Positions 26,948 through 39,341 of a DNA stretch of 64,000 bases are shown here, one piece after another. The DNA is taken from NCBI GenBank assembly GCA_964615375.1, contig CAZTOW010000002.1, forward strand, positions 310,001-374,000, given 5' to 3'. The position numbers and the translations under genes are program-made. The stretch comes from CAZKWG01 sp964615375 (GTDB lineage: Bacteria; Myxococcota_A; UBA796; CAZKWG01). Below the pieces are notes generated by a model. It was not told the DNA's origin and did no database searches. It saw only the letters and a list, made by a program, of their open reading frames with translations. Within the stretch, counting starts at the first letter, position 1; every line of letters starts with the position of its first letter.

Positions 26948-28081
26948 TCATTTCCGGTTCAGGATCCCCTCCACCAGGTCCGCCACCCGGCTCGCCGTGT
27001 CCAGGTGGGCCTGCCCGCGGGCCCCCGCGCTCATGGCGGCCAGCGCGCGCTCATCCCCAAGCAGGGCGTCCGCCCGCGCGACCACGGGCGAGGGGTCCAG
27101 GGTCCCGCTCGCGCTCAGCTCCCTCTCCGTGAACACCACCGCCGCGCCCACCTTCTCCAGGCCGCGGGCGTTGCCCTCCTGGTGGTTGTCCGTCACGTTC
27201 GGCGAGGGGATGAGCAGGCTCGGCCGCCCGACCGCGCAGAGCTCGGAGAGGGTGGACGAGCCCGCCCGGCAGAGCACGAGGTCGGCCATCGCGTAGGCGT
27301 CGACCATGCGGTCCTCGTAGCCGATGAGGGTCACGCCCGGCGGCAGGCTGGGGCCCAGGGCGGCGCGCACCTCGGCCTCGTAGCGGGGCCCGGTCACCAG
27401 GAGCACCTGCCAGTCGCGATCGGCCTTCTTCGCCGCGGCGACGCCCGCCTGGTTGATGGCCGCCGCGCCCAGCGAGCCGCCGACCACCAGCAGCGTGCGC
27501 TTCGCCGGGTCGAGCCCGTAGCGCGCCGCCGCCGCGACGCGATCCCCGCTCAGCACCTTGGGGTTCACCGGGCACCCCACCAGCTCGCGCGGCGCCTTGC
27601 CCGGCAGCTTCGGGCCCGTGGCCTCGTAGGTCAGCAGGACCAGATCGGCCACCCGCGCGCAGAGCCGGTTGGCGAGGCCGGGCGTGACGTTGGCCTCGTG
27701 GACCACGCTGGGGAGCCCGCAGAGCCAGGAGGCCAGCACAGGCGGGGCCGAGACGTAGCCCCCCACCCCCAGCACGAGGTCCGCCCCGTGCGCCTTCAGC
27801 ATGGCCCGGCTCTTGAGGGTGGCGACCAGGAGCCCCCAGAGGAAGCGCACCTTCGCCCCCAGGCCCGCCCGGGGGTAGGCCACCGCCGGCACGGCGTGGA
27901 AGGGCACCCCGCGCTGCGGCACCACCCGCCCCTCCAGGCGCGTGGGGTCACCGTAGTAGAGGATCCGGTGCCCGCGCGCCGCGAGCGCCTCCCCCATGGC
28001 CAGCGCCGGGTAGACGTGCCCGCCCGTCCCGCCGCCCGCCAGCACGATGGTCTTCGCCCCCGCCCGCCCTGTCTCCGCCAT
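26948..28081 (-). CDS. murG: MurG, lipid II synthase GlcNAc transferase
   Basis: A 377-residue GT28 enzyme that adds GlcNAc to lipid I to make lipid II, the peptidoglycan precursor, at the inner membrane face. Motifs are GGGTGGHVYPALA near residue 13, the donor-domain loop VVGGSLGAAAIN, CRAGSSTLSEL, and the UDP-binding PSPNVTDNHQEGNA. It lies outside the usual dcw cluster and diverges from ftsH. The start was set at MAETGRAG because the first strand begins ten residues later; a longer frame reaching 28198 would overlap the ftsH leader. Confidence 0.93.
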   Translation of the reverse strand: MAETGRAGAKTIVLAGGGTGGHVYPALAMGEALAARGHRILYYGDPTRLEGRVVPQRGVPFHAVPAVAYPRAGLGAKVRFLWGLLVATLKSRAMLKAHGADLVLGVGGYVSAPPVLASWLCGLPSVVHEANVTPGLANRLCARVADLVLLTYEATGPKLPGKAPRELVGCPVNPKVLSGDRVAAAARYGLDPAKRTLLVVGGSLGAAAINQAGVAAAKKADRDWQVLLVTGPRYEAEVRAALGPSLPPGVTLIGYEDRMVDAYAMADLVLCRAGSSTLSELCAVGRPSLLIPSPNVTDNHQEGNARGLEKVGAAVVFTERELSASGTLDPSPVVARADALLGDERALAAMSAGARGQAHLDTASRVADLVEGILNRK

Positions 28082-28224
28082 GGTCCGCCCCGCTGCGCGT
28101 CCGAGATCCGGCCACAGGTATCGCAGCCCCGGCCCGCGCGCCCGGCCCTGGCCTGCGGGTCGAGATGGGATACAGGGAGGCTCTTGAGCGCGGCCCACAG
28201 CGCCGCCGGGAGACGGAAGCGCCG

Positions 28225-30041
<1,817 letters not shown>

Positions 30042-30045
<4 letters not shown>

Positions 30046-30809
30046 GCCGTCCGCGCCCCGTGGTGATGGGCATCGTCAACGCGACCCCGGACTCGTTTTA
30101 CGACGGTGGCCGCTACGATCCCGTCGCCCACGGCGAGCGCCTCCTTCGCGAGGGCGCCGACTGGATCGACGTGGGCGGGGAGTCCACCCGTCCCGGGGCG
30201 GCGCCCGTGGACGAGGAGGAGGAGCTGCGCCGCGTGCTGCCGGTGGTGCGCGCGCTGGCGCCGGTGACCACCGTGAGCGTAGACACGACCCGGCCGCGGG
30301 TGGCCGCCCAGGCCCTGCGCGCCGGGGCCATGGTCATCAACGACGTGCGCGGGCTCGCCGACCCCGAGATGGCGCGGGTGAGCGCGGACGCCTGGGGCGC
30401 GGTCCTGATGCACAGCCGGGGTACGCCCGCCACCATGGGCCAGCTCACCGCCTACCAGGACGTGGTGGAGGAGGTGCGCGCCGCGCTGCTGGACGCCGCC
30501 GGGCGCTGCCGCGCGCCCCGGGTGTGGATCGATCCGGGCATCGGCTTCGCCAAGACGGCCGATCAGTCGCTGCTCCTGCTCCGCCGCCTCGACCGGCTCG
30601 TCGACACCGGGCTCCCCGTGCTGGTCGGCGCCAGCCGCAAGTCCTTCATCGGCCGCGCTCTGCACTTGTCGAGCCCCGATGATCGCCTGTATGGTTCCCT
30701 CGCAGCGGCCGCGCACGCCTGGTCGCAGGGAGCCAGCGTGCTCCGGGTTCACGATGTCCACGAGACACGACAGGTCCTCGATCTCCTGCACGCCATCGCT
30801 CAGGCCTGA
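30042..30809 (+). CDS. folP: Dihydropteroate synthase FolP
   Basis: A 255-residue TIM-barrel enzyme that joins p-aminobenzoate to the pterin pyrophosphate in folate synthesis. Visible motifs are MGIVNATPDSFYDGG (9-23), WIDVGGESTRPGA (about 41-53), VINDVRG, the pterin-binding IDPGIGFAKT, and the phosphate-binding ASRKSFIGR. All positions expected for activity are present. Its ATG overlaps the ftsH stop by four bases; 15 bases separate it from cdaA. A partial folB lies at the far right of the window. Confidence 0.95.
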
Positions 30810-30824
30810 GCCCGCGGAGGCGTC

Positions 30825-31607
30825 GTGATCGACTGGCTCTGGGACTCGGTCCGCTGGACGGACGCGCTGGACATCGCGGTGCTGGCCTTCCTGGTCCACC
30901 GCACCTACATCATCGTGCGCGGGACGCGCGCCGTGCAGAGCCTGGCGGGGCTCTCCATCCTGGGCGTGCTCTACGTGGTCTCCGCGCAGCTCGGCCTCAA
31001 CGCGCTGCACTTCATCCTGGACCGCTTCTTCTTCTACGCCATCATCGTCGTCATCGTGCTCTTCCAGCAGGACATCCGGCGGGCCCTGGCCCGCGCGGGC
31101 GGGCGCTTCTTCCCCACCCTGCGCTCCCAGGCGAGCGTGCCGGTGGCCGAGGAGATCATCAAGGCCAGCTTCGCCCTCGCCAGCCGGCGCATGGGCGCGC
31201 TCATCGCGATCGAGCGCGGCGCCAGCCTGGAGGATTACATGGAGACCTCCACCCGGCTGGACGCGCAGGTCCACCAGGAGTTGTTGCTGGCCATCTTCCA
31301 CCCCACCAGCCCGCTCCACGACGGGGCCGTGGTGGTCCAGAAGGGCCGCATCGCCGCCGCCCAGGTCTTCGTCCCCTTGAAGCTGACCAAGGACGTCAGC
31401 CGCTTCTACGGCACGCGCCACCGCGCCGCCCTCGGCCTCACCGAGGAGACGGACTGCGTGGTCATCATCGTCAGCGAGGAGCGCGGCACGGTCAGCCTGG
31501 TGGAGAGCGGGCAGATGACCCCGGTCAACGATCCGAACGAGCTGCGCCAGCTCCTGCTGGAGCGCTTCCAGGATCTCAACGTCCAGCAGGCGGCGGCCCG
31601 GTCATGA
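30825..31607 (+). CDS. cdaA: Diadenylate cyclase CdaA
   Basis: A 260-residue enzyme making cyclic di-AMP from two ATP. Three membrane helices occupy the first ~80 residues. A linker follows, then the DAC domain with DGA (166-168, in LHDGAVVV) and GTRHRAALG (RHR at 198-200). These are the two catalytic signatures. The start is a GTG with GGAGG four bases upstream. It is followed by cdaR and glmM with start/stop overlaps, the same order as in Firmicutes, where CdaR and GlmM modulate CdaA activity. Confidence 0.95.
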   Translation: MIDWLWDSVRWTDALDIAVLAFLVHRTYIIVRGTRAVQSLAGLSILGVLYVVSAQLGLNALHFILDRFFFYAIIVVIVLFQQDIRRALARAGGRFFPTLRSQASVPVAEEIIKASFALASRRMGALIAIERGASLEDYMETSTRLDAQVHQELLLAIFHPTSPLHDGAVVVQKGRIAAAQVFVPLKLTKDVSRFYGTRHRAALGLTEETDCVVIIVSEERGTVSLVESGQMTPVNDPNELRQLLLERFQDLNVQQAAARS

Positions 31608-32565
31608 GCTCCGCGCGCAGAGCCTTCGAATTCGTCAGGGACGCCATCCTGGAAGACTGGATGGTCAAGCTGCTCTCGCTGCTCATCGCCACGAGCCTGT
31701 GGGCCTGGGTCCAGGGGAACCTGGAGGTGGAGAAGCGCCTGCGCGCCGACGTCCAGTACCTCTGGCCCGCGGAGCTGGCGCGCTACGAGGACGGCCCGTC
31801 CAGCATCGCCATCGTCGTGCGCGGACCTCAGGCCCAGGTGCGCCGGGTGGAGCGGGAGCGCCCGACCATCACCGTGGACCTCTCGGACGCGCCGGAGGGC
31901 AAGACCACGGTGGAATTCGCCGCGGCCCCCATCAAGGGCATCCCGGAGGGCCTGCACGTCACGCAGCTCGCGCCCGCCACCTTCGAGATGCGCTTCGAGC
32001 GCAGCTTCAGCCGGAAGGTGCCCGTGCGCGTGGCCCTGGCCGGCGAGGTGCCCGGCGGCTACCGCCTGCTCAGCGCCAAGGCCAGCCCCTCCACCGTGGA
32101 GGTGAGCGGGCCGCGCACCATGGTCCGCGGGCTCGCCGACATCCCCACCGAGCCCCTCGACGTCTCCGAGCTCCGCGCCAGCCGCACCGTGAGCGTCCCG
32201 CTGAGCCCGGCCTCCTCGGCCCTGGACCTGGAGGGCACCACCACCGTCCAGGTCTCGCTGAGCCTGGAGGCGGTCACAGCCGAGCGCCACTTCGAGCAGG
32301 TCCCGGTGCGGGTGGACGACCGCGGGTGGAGGAGCGCCGTCGATCGCGTCCACGTCGTGCTGACGGGGCCGGTGGCCGAGCTCGACCGCCTGGACGCCAG
32401 CAAGCTGGAGATCGTCGCCCGCGTCCCCGATCCGGCGCCCACCTCCAAGGCCCGCCTGAGCGCGCTGGGCGCAGGCCCCGGCGCCCTGGAGCTCACCCTC
32501 CCCGAGGACAGCACGCTCAAGATCAAGCGCCTGGAGCCGGACAGCGTGAGCCTGGAGCGCGTCCC

Positions 32566-32569
<4 letters not shown>
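31604..32569 (+). CDS. cdaR: YbbR-domain protein CdaR
   Basis: A 321-residue protein with one N-terminal membrane helix (KLLSLLIATSLWAWVQG, about 22-38) and an extracytoplasmic region of three or four YbbR repeats. Each repeat has a V-x-V-x-G-P pattern (IVVRGPQAQV, VEVSGPRTMV, VVLTGPVAEL). CdaR proteins interact with the membrane part of CdaA and adjust its cyclase activity. The ATG overlaps the cdaA stop by four bases, and its own TGA overlaps the glmM GTG. The symbol is based on context plus domain. Confidence 0.9.
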
Positions 32570-33758
<1,189 letters not shown>

Positions 33759-33762
<4 letters not shown>

Positions 33763-34496
33763 TTCGTCGTCTGGGTGTGAACATCGACCACGTCGCCACG
33801 GTGCGCCAGGCGCGCCGCGCCACCTACCCCGACCCCGTGGCCGCCGCGGCGGTCGCGGAGCTGGCGGGGGCCGACCAGATCACCTGCCACATCCGCGGCG
33901 ACCGGCGCCACATCCAGGACCAGGACCTGACCCGCCTGCGGGACGTGGTCCAGACCCACCTGAACGTGGAGATGGCGGCCACCGACGAGATGCTCTCCAT
34001 CGCCGTCAGCGTGCTGGGCGGCGGCGGGGGCACCGGCAAGAGGCACCGCGTCACCCTGGTGCCCGAGCGCCCCGGAGAGGTCACGACCGAGGGCGGGCTG
34101 GACGTGGCGGGCCAGCACAGGCACATCGCCGAGTGGGTCGCGCGGCTCACGGAGAACGGGATCGCCGTCAGCCTCTTCATCGATCCCAACCCCGAGCAGG
34201 TGCGCGCGTCCGCCATCCCCGGCGTGGACATGATCGAGCTGAACACCGCCCGCTACGCCGAGCACGGCGGCGCCCAGGAGATCGCCCGCCTGCGCAGCGC
34301 CACGGGCCTCGGCCGCGGGATCGGGCTCATGGTGGCCGCCGGCCACGGGCTCACCCACCACAACCTCCGCGATCTGGTGCTGGGGGTGCCCGAGATCGAG
34401 GAGTACAACATCGGGCACAGCATCGTCAGCCGCGCGATCTTCGTGGGGCTGGACCAGGCCGTGCGCGACATCAAGGCCATCATCGAGGCCCGATGA
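33759..34496 (+). CDS. pdxJ: Pyridoxine 5'-phosphate synthase PdxJ
   Basis: A 245-residue TIM-barrel enzyme that condenses deoxyxylulose phosphate with 3-amino-2-oxopropyl phosphate into pyridoxine 5'-phosphate. The N-terminal LGVNIDHVATVRQAR and YPDPVAAAA, the active-site DRRHIQDQD, VTLVPERPGEVTTEGG and AGHGLTHHNL all match the family. The segment before DRRH reads HIRG rather than the common HLRE, a small oddity at an active-site loop. It overlaps glmM and nnr by four bases on each side. Confidence 0.94.
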
Positions 34497-35926
34497 GGCC
34501 GGTCTACACCGCCGAGCGCGTGCGGGCCCTGGACCGGGCCCTCATCGAGGGCCTGGGCGTGCCCGGCGCGCAGCTCATGGAGCTGGCGGGGCGCGGGGCG
34601 GCGGAGATCCTCCAGGCGCGCCACCCCCAGGGCCCGGTCGCCGTGCTCTGCGGCCCGGGGAACAACGGCGGGGACGGCTACGTGATCGCCCGCTGGCTGA
34701 GCCTGTGGGGGCGCGAGGTGCGGCTCTGGGCCTCCAGCCCGCCGACCACCGCCGACGCCACCACCAACCGCGCCCTCTGCGAGCGCATGGGGATCCCCCT
34801 CCTGGGGCTGATGGACGCGCTCCGCGGCGCGACCGTCTGCGTGGACGCGCTGCTGGGCACAGGCCAGCGCTCCGCCCCGCGCGGGTCCCTGGGCGAGGGC
34901 GTGGCCGCGCTCCAGGGTCGGCCCGGCGTGGTCGCCATCGACCTCCCCACAGGGGTGGACGCCGACAGCGGGCAGAAACTAGGAAATTTATTCGTTTCCG
35001 CCGAGCTCACCATCACCCTCGGCGCGCTGAAGCCGGGCGTGCTCTACGAGCCCGGGGCCACGCTGGCCGGGGAGCTGGCCGTGGTGGACATCGGGCTCGG
35101 GCTGGCGCGCCTGCACGACCCGAGCCTGGGGGAGCCGGACGCGGCCGTGCTGGAGGAGGCCGATGTCCGCGCCTGGGCCCCGCGCCTGGCGCCGGGGGCG
35201 GCCAAGTGGGATCGCGGGCACGTCGCGATCCGGGCGGCGGGCGGGGCGGCCGTGCTGGCGGCGCACGGGGCGCTGCGGTCGGGGGCGGGCCTGGTGACCC
35301 TGCTGGCGCCGCGCCGGGACTGGGATCGGCTGCACGGGCTGCTGCCCGAGGTGATCCTGGCCGAGCCTGGGGCCCTGGACTCGCGGCGGCACGACGTCCT
35401 GGTGCTGGGGCCAGCGCTGGGCCTGGGCGAGGCGGAGCGCGAGGAGGTGCTGGCGCTCTGGGCGGAGTTCCCCGGGCCGCTGGTGGTGGACGCCGACGCG
35501 CTCACCCTGCTGGGGGCGGCGGGGGCGAAGGGGCGGGAGGGGCCGAGCGTGCTGACCCCGCACGCCGCGGAGGCGGGGCGCCTGCTGGGGCGGAGCCGGG
35601 CCGAGGTGGAGGCCGATCGCCTCGGCGCGGCGCGGGCGCTGGGGGCGCTGGTCGGCCCGAAGGGCGCCGCGCTGCTGAAGGGGCGGAACACGGCCGTCGC
35701 CGGGCCGGCGGGCCTGTGGGTGAACCCGACCGGCTCGCCGAAGCTGGCGGTCGGGGGCAGCGGGGACGTGCTGGCGGGGATGGTGGGCGCGCTCCTGGGC
35801 GCGGGCCTGGAGCCCCAGCGGGCCGCGGCGCTGGCCGCCTGGCGTCACGGGAGGGCCGGCGAGCGGCTGCCGGATCACGGTGGACCCTCGGATCTCCTGG
35901 CCATCCTGCGCGACCTGCCAAATTGA
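34493..35926 (+). CDS. nnr: Bifunctional NAD(P)H-hydrate repair enzyme Nnr
   Basis: A 477-residue fusion that repairs hydrated NADH and NADPH. The N-terminal half (about 1-215) is the epimerase (YjeF_N) with the nucleotide loop GPGNNGGDG (54-62) and DALLGTGQ. The C-terminal half (about 225-477) is the ADP- or ATP-dependent dehydratase with VLTPHAAEAGRL and the ribokinase-like GGSGDVLAGMVGA. It closes the operon that begins with ftsH. A clear AT-rich codon island (AAA CTA GGA AAT TTA) lies at about codons 162-167, unlike the rest of the gene. The last bases contain the TTGACA of the next gene's promoter. Confidence 0.93.
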   Translation: MRPVYTAERVRALDRALIEGLGVPGAQLMELAGRGAAEILQARHPQGPVAVLCGPGNNGGDGYVIARWLSLWGREVRLWASSPPTTADATTNRALCERMGIPLLGLMDALRGATVCVDALLGTGQRSAPRGSLGEGVAALQGRPGVVAIDLPTGVDADSGQKLGNLFVSAELTITLGALKPGVLYEPGATLAGELAVVDIGLGLARLHDPSLGEPDAAVLEEADVRAWAPRLAPGAAKWDRGHVAIRAAGGAAVLAAHGALRSGAGLVTLLAPRRDWDRLHGLLPEVILAEPGALDSRRHDVLVLGPALGLGEAEREEVLALWAEFPGPLVVDADALTLLGAAGAKGREGPSVLTPHAAEAGRLLGRSRAEVEADRLGAARALGALVGPKGAALLKGRNTAVAGPAGLWVNPTGSPKLAVGGSGDVLAGMVGALLGAGLEPQRAAALAAWRHGRAGERLPDHGGPSDLLAILRDLPN

Positions 35927-35952
35927 CACGCGAGCAGGCCGCGCAGGATATC
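35923..35952 (+). promoter_or_regulatory. Candidate promoter for the MYXO-CTERM gene
   Basis: A perfect TTGACA (35923-35928) is followed after 18 bases by GATATC inside the 10-base palindrome AGGATATCCT. The predicted transcript start falls within two bases of the ATG at 35961, suggesting a leaderless mRNA. Confidence 0.5.
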
Positions 35953-35960
35953 CTTCTCCC

Positions 35961-37691
35961 ATGCTGCTCCTCCTCCTGCCCTCGGCCCTGGCCGCGACGC
36001 TCGCCCCCGGCGAGCCGCTCGACAACGCCCTCGCCCTGCACGTGAGCCAGGGCGGGCTCGCCAACCTCGCCACCGCCATCGGGGGCGTCGTCCCCGAGAG
36101 CTTCGAGGAGGATCTGATCTCGGGCGAGTTCGAGTGCGACGCCGCCGACGAGACGCCGCTGGGCTACGCGATCTCCGGCCTGGTGGCCGACATCGTGGTG
36201 ACGGACGCGCAGCTGGTGGCCTCCGACGGCCACCTGGACCTGGAGCTGACGCTGGAGCTGACCGCCACCGCCGACGAGGTGGCGATCACGGGAGACTGCA
36301 CCTTCCTCTTCGATGATCTCGATCAGAGCTGCGGGCTGGACATCACCGAGGAGGACCCCGTCGAGCTCACCCTGCACATCGGGCTGGGGATGGAGCTGCT
36401 GGACGACGGGACCATCGACGTGACGGTGGCCGAGGACGACGTCAGCTACGAGCTCGGCAGCATCGGCAACCCCATCCACGACTGCGGCTTCGCCGACGTG
36501 GTGGACGCGCTCCTGGGCCTGAACCCGGACTTCCTCTCCGACCTCATCGCCACCTTCATCGACCCGTTGCTGGCCGACATCGGCCCGCAGATCGAGACAT
36601 CGCTGGAGGACGCGCTCGGCTCGCTGAACATCGAGACCTCCTTCGCCGTCCTGGACGCGAACCTGGACCTCTCGCTCTACCCGTCCGAGCTCACGCTCTC
36701 CGACCAGGGGCTGCTGCTGGGCTTCGGCTCCACCGTGGCGGTCTCGGAGATCGCCACCTGCGCGGACTTCGGCGAGGGCTCGGAGGTCGTGAGCGAGGGC
36801 TGGCCCGAGATCGGCGAGACCGCCTGGGACGAGGGCGCCTACCCCTACGACGCCGGCATCCTGCTCAACAAGGACTTCCTCGATCACCTGCTGTGGAACG
36901 TCTGGGCCAGCGGCGCGCTGTGCGGGGACCTCTCCGATCTGGTCGACCTGCCGCTGGACACGGACTTCGTGGGCAACCTCTACGGGGAGAGCTTCCTGGC
37001 CTACTTCCCCGAGCCCGAGCCGGTGACGCTGAGCCTGGACGCGCCCGCGCAGCCCACGGCGCGCTTCGACGACGACCCGGCCATCTACATCGACATCAAC
37101 GACCTGGGCATCGACACCTACGCGCCGCTGGACGGGCGGGACACGCGCATGTGCCAGGTCGGCGTCAACGGCTGGATCGCGCTGGACCCGAACATCACCG
37201 CGGACGGCATCGCGCCCGAGCTCATCATCGACACCGAGGCCTGGGAGTTCGGCGAGCCCTACAACGAGCTCCTGGACGGCGGCTACGCCGAGGGGCTGGC
37301 CGGGCTGCTGCCCACCCTGCTGGAGAGCCTGGTGCCGGCGGACCTGCTGCCCACCATCGCGCTCCCCACCTTCCAGGGTATCGGGCTCGGCGACGTGGTC
37401 TGGATCCCCAGCGAGGACGGGCAGTGGCAGGGCGGCTTCGCCACCCTCTCCACCGACGCCGTGGAGCCCATCGAGCTCTCCGGCTGCGGGGGCTGCTCGG
37501 GCACGGACACGGGCGACACGGGCGGCGGCGGCGGGCTGGAGGACATCCTGGCCTGCGACACGGGCTGCGACGAGAGCGCCTGCGAGGGCGGGAGCACCTG
37601 CTCCACCGGCGGCCGGAAGAACGTGGCCGGAGGTCGGGCCGCGCTCATCGCCACGCTGCTCGCGCTGATCGGCCTGCGACGCCGCCGTTAG
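35961..37691 (+). CDS. Secreted Asp/Glu-rich protein with MYXO-CTERM tail
   Basis: A 576-residue acidic exported protein. The signal peptide is MLLLLLPSALAA. The body has regularly spaced hydrophobic stretches in amphipathic helices and strands (FLSDLIATFIDPLLADIG, LDLELTLELTATADEV, YPSELTLSDQGLLLGF), a pattern that reminds me of lipid-binding BPI-like folds; this is only an impression. Cys-rich tail: GCGGCSG, a Thr/Gly linker (TDTGDTGGGGG), ACDTGCDES, CEGG and CST, then a hydrophobic helix and RRRR, a MYXO-CTERM-like signal. There is no ribosome site; the start follows a -10 box closely. It lies alone between nnr and pntA. Confidence 0.8.
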   Translation: MLLLLLPSALAATLAPGEPLDNALALHVSQGGLANLATAIGGVVPESFEEDLISGEFECDAADETPLGYAISGLVADIVVTDAQLVASDGHLDLELTLELTATADEVAITGDCTFLFDDLDQSCGLDITEEDPVELTLHIGLGMELLDDGTIDVTVAEDDVSYELGSIGNPIHDCGFADVVDALLGLNPDFLSDLIATFIDPLLADIGPQIETSLEDALGSLNIETSFAVLDANLDLSLYPSELTLSDQGLLLGFGSTVAVSEIATCADFGEGSEVVSEGWPEIGETAWDEGAYPYDAGILLNKDFLDHLLWNVWASGALCGDLSDLVDLPLDTDFVGNLYGESFLAYFPEPEPVTLSLDAPAQPTARFDDDPAIYIDINDLGIDTYAPLDGRDTRMCQVGVNGWIALDPNITADGIAPELIIDTEAWEFGEPYNELLDGGYAEGLAGLLPTLLESLVPADLLPTIALPTFQGIGLGDVVWIPSEDGQWQGGFATLSTDAVEPIELSGCGGCSGTDTGDTGGGGGLEDILACDTGCDESACEGGSTCSTGGRKNVAGGRAALIATLLALIGLRRRR

Positions 37692-37744
37692 AGGCCGTGT
37701 CGCTTTCCGGCGGCGCTCGACGACGGATCGGGTTAATCGTGCCG

Positions 37745-37765
37745 GCCCTGGGGTCTACCCCGGGC
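37745..37765 (+). promoter_or_regulatory. Stem-loop abutting the pntA ribosome site
   Basis: GCCC-T-GGGG, a four-base loop and CCCC-GGGC form an 8-pair stem with one bulge, ending one base before the GGAGG (37767-37771) that serves the ATG at 37779. It could limit or regulate pntA translation. Confidence 0.45.
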
Positions 37766-37778
37766 TGGAGGCAACCCG

Positions 37779-39341
37779 ATGAAGGTCGGCATCCCCAAGG
37801 AGCTGCTCCCCGGCGAGCGGCGCGCCGCGGCGGCCCCCGACACGGTCGTGAAGCTCGTCAAGATGGGCTTCGAGGTCGTGGTCGAGCGCGGGCTGGGCGC
37901 GGGCGCGCGCTTCGAAGACAGCGCCTACCAGAAGGCCGGCGCCACGCTGGTGGACGCCGCCGCAGCCTGGTCGGCGGACATCGTGCTCAAGATCCACGCG
38001 CCGCGTGAGCTCGAGGACCGGAGCGAGCTCGACCAGCTCCGCGAGGGGGCCCTGCTGATCTGCATGGCCTGGCCGGGGCAGAACCCGGGGCTGGTGGAGG
38101 GCGTGGCCGCGAAGAAGGGCAGCCTGATCGCGCTGGAGCAGATCCCGCGGACCACGGTGGCCCAGAAGATGGACGTGCTCTCCAGCATGGCCAACATCGC
38201 CGGCTACCGGGCGGTGGTGGAGGCGGCCAACGTCTTCGGCAGCTTCATGGGCGGCCAGATCACGGCGGCGGGCTCGACGAAGCCGGCGAAGGTGCTGATC
38301 ATCGGCGCGGGCGTGGCGGGCCTGGCGGCGCTGGGCGCGGCCAAGGCGATGGGCGCGGAGGTGCGGGCCTTCGACACGCGGGCGGCGACGCGGCTCGAGG
38401 TGGAGAGCCTGGGCGGCAAGTTCCTCGAGGTGGACTTCAAGGAGGAGGGCGAGGGCCAGGGCGGCTACGCGAAGCTGATGAGCCCGGCCTTCATCGCGGC
38501 GGAGATGGCCCTCTTCCGCAAGCAGGCCTCCGAGGTGGACATCGTCATCACCACGGCGCTGGTCCCTGGACGCAAGGCGCCGGTGCTGCTGCCCGAAGAC
38601 GTGGTGAGCCACCTGCGGCCGGGCTCGGTGGTGGTGGACCTCGCGGCGGCCCAGGGCGGGAACTGCGCGCACACCGTGCCGGGCGAGGTGGTGGAGAAGG
38701 GCGGGGTGACCTACATCGGGTACACGGACCTGACCAGCCGCCTGCCAGCGCACGCCACGCAGTTCTTCGGTTCGAACCTGGCCCACCTGCTGAAGCACCT
38801 GGGCGCGGCGAAGAGCTTCTCGCTGCCGCTGGAGGACGAGAACGTCCGGGCGGCCATCCTCGTCAAGGACGGGGAGATGCTGCCCAAGGTCGCGCCCCCG
38901 GCGGTGGCAGCGCCGAAGCCCGTCGCTGAGACGAAGCCGGCCGCGCACAAGGGCGAGCTCCCCCGTCCGGGCGAGCGCGGGCCCCTGGGGGCGGCGGTGG
39001 CGCTCATCGTCGCCGTCATCGCGCTCCTGGCGGTGGCCCTCTTCGCCCCCGCGGAGTTCCTGCAGCACCTGACGGTCTTCGTGCTGGCCTGCTTCGTGGG
39101 CTGGCAGGTCGTGTGGAACGTCACGCCGGCCCTGCACACGCCGCTGATGAGCGTGACCAACGCCGTCAGCGGCATCATCATCGTGGGCGGCATGTTGCAG
39201 CTCGGCTCGAACTGGAAGAGCCCGGCGGCCCTGCTGGGCGCGCTGGCGGTGCTGCTGGCGAGCATCAACATCGCCGGCGGCTTCGCCGTCACCCAGCGGA
39301 TGCTGCGGATGTTCCATCGCGGGGGTGGCTCCGATGCCTGA
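37779..39341 (+). CDS. pntA: Proton-translocating NAD(P) transhydrogenase alpha subunit
   Basis: A 520-residue subunit. PntAB uses the proton gradient to reduce NADP+ with NADH. The N-terminal NAD(H)-binding domain I (about 1-370) contains the GERRAAAAPD opening, the RTTVAQKMDVLSS catalytic segment and the dinucleotide loop GAGVAGLAA. After a Pro/Ala linker (about 370-400), domain II has four membrane helices (about 410-510). This is the undivided PntA, not the split PntAA/PntAB form. GGAGG lies seven bases before the ATG, next to a stem-loop. Its stop overlaps pntB. Confidence 0.95.
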   Translation: MKVGIPKELLPGERRAAAAPDTVVKLVKMGFEVVVERGLGAGARFEDSAYQKAGATLVDAAAAWSADIVLKIHAPRELEDRSELDQLREGALLICMAWPGQNPGLVEGVAAKKGSLIALEQIPRTTVAQKMDVLSSMANIAGYRAVVEAANVFGSFMGGQITAAGSTKPAKVLIIGAGVAGLAALGAAKAMGAEVRAFDTRAATRLEVESLGGKFLEVDFKEEGEGQGGYAKLMSPAFIAAEMALFRKQASEVDIVITTALVPGRKAPVLLPEDVVSHLRPGSVVVDLAAAQGGNCAHTVPGEVVEKGGVTYIGYTDLTSRLPAHATQFFGSNLAHLLKHLGAAKSFSLPLEDENVRAAILVKDGEMLPKVAPPAVAAPKPVAETKPAAHKGELPRPGERGPLGAAVALIVAVIALLAVALFAPAEFLQHLTVFVLACFVGWQVVWNVTPALHTPLMSVTNAVSGIIIVGGMLQLGSNWKSPAALLGALAVLLASINIAGGFAVTQRMLRMFHRGGGSDA

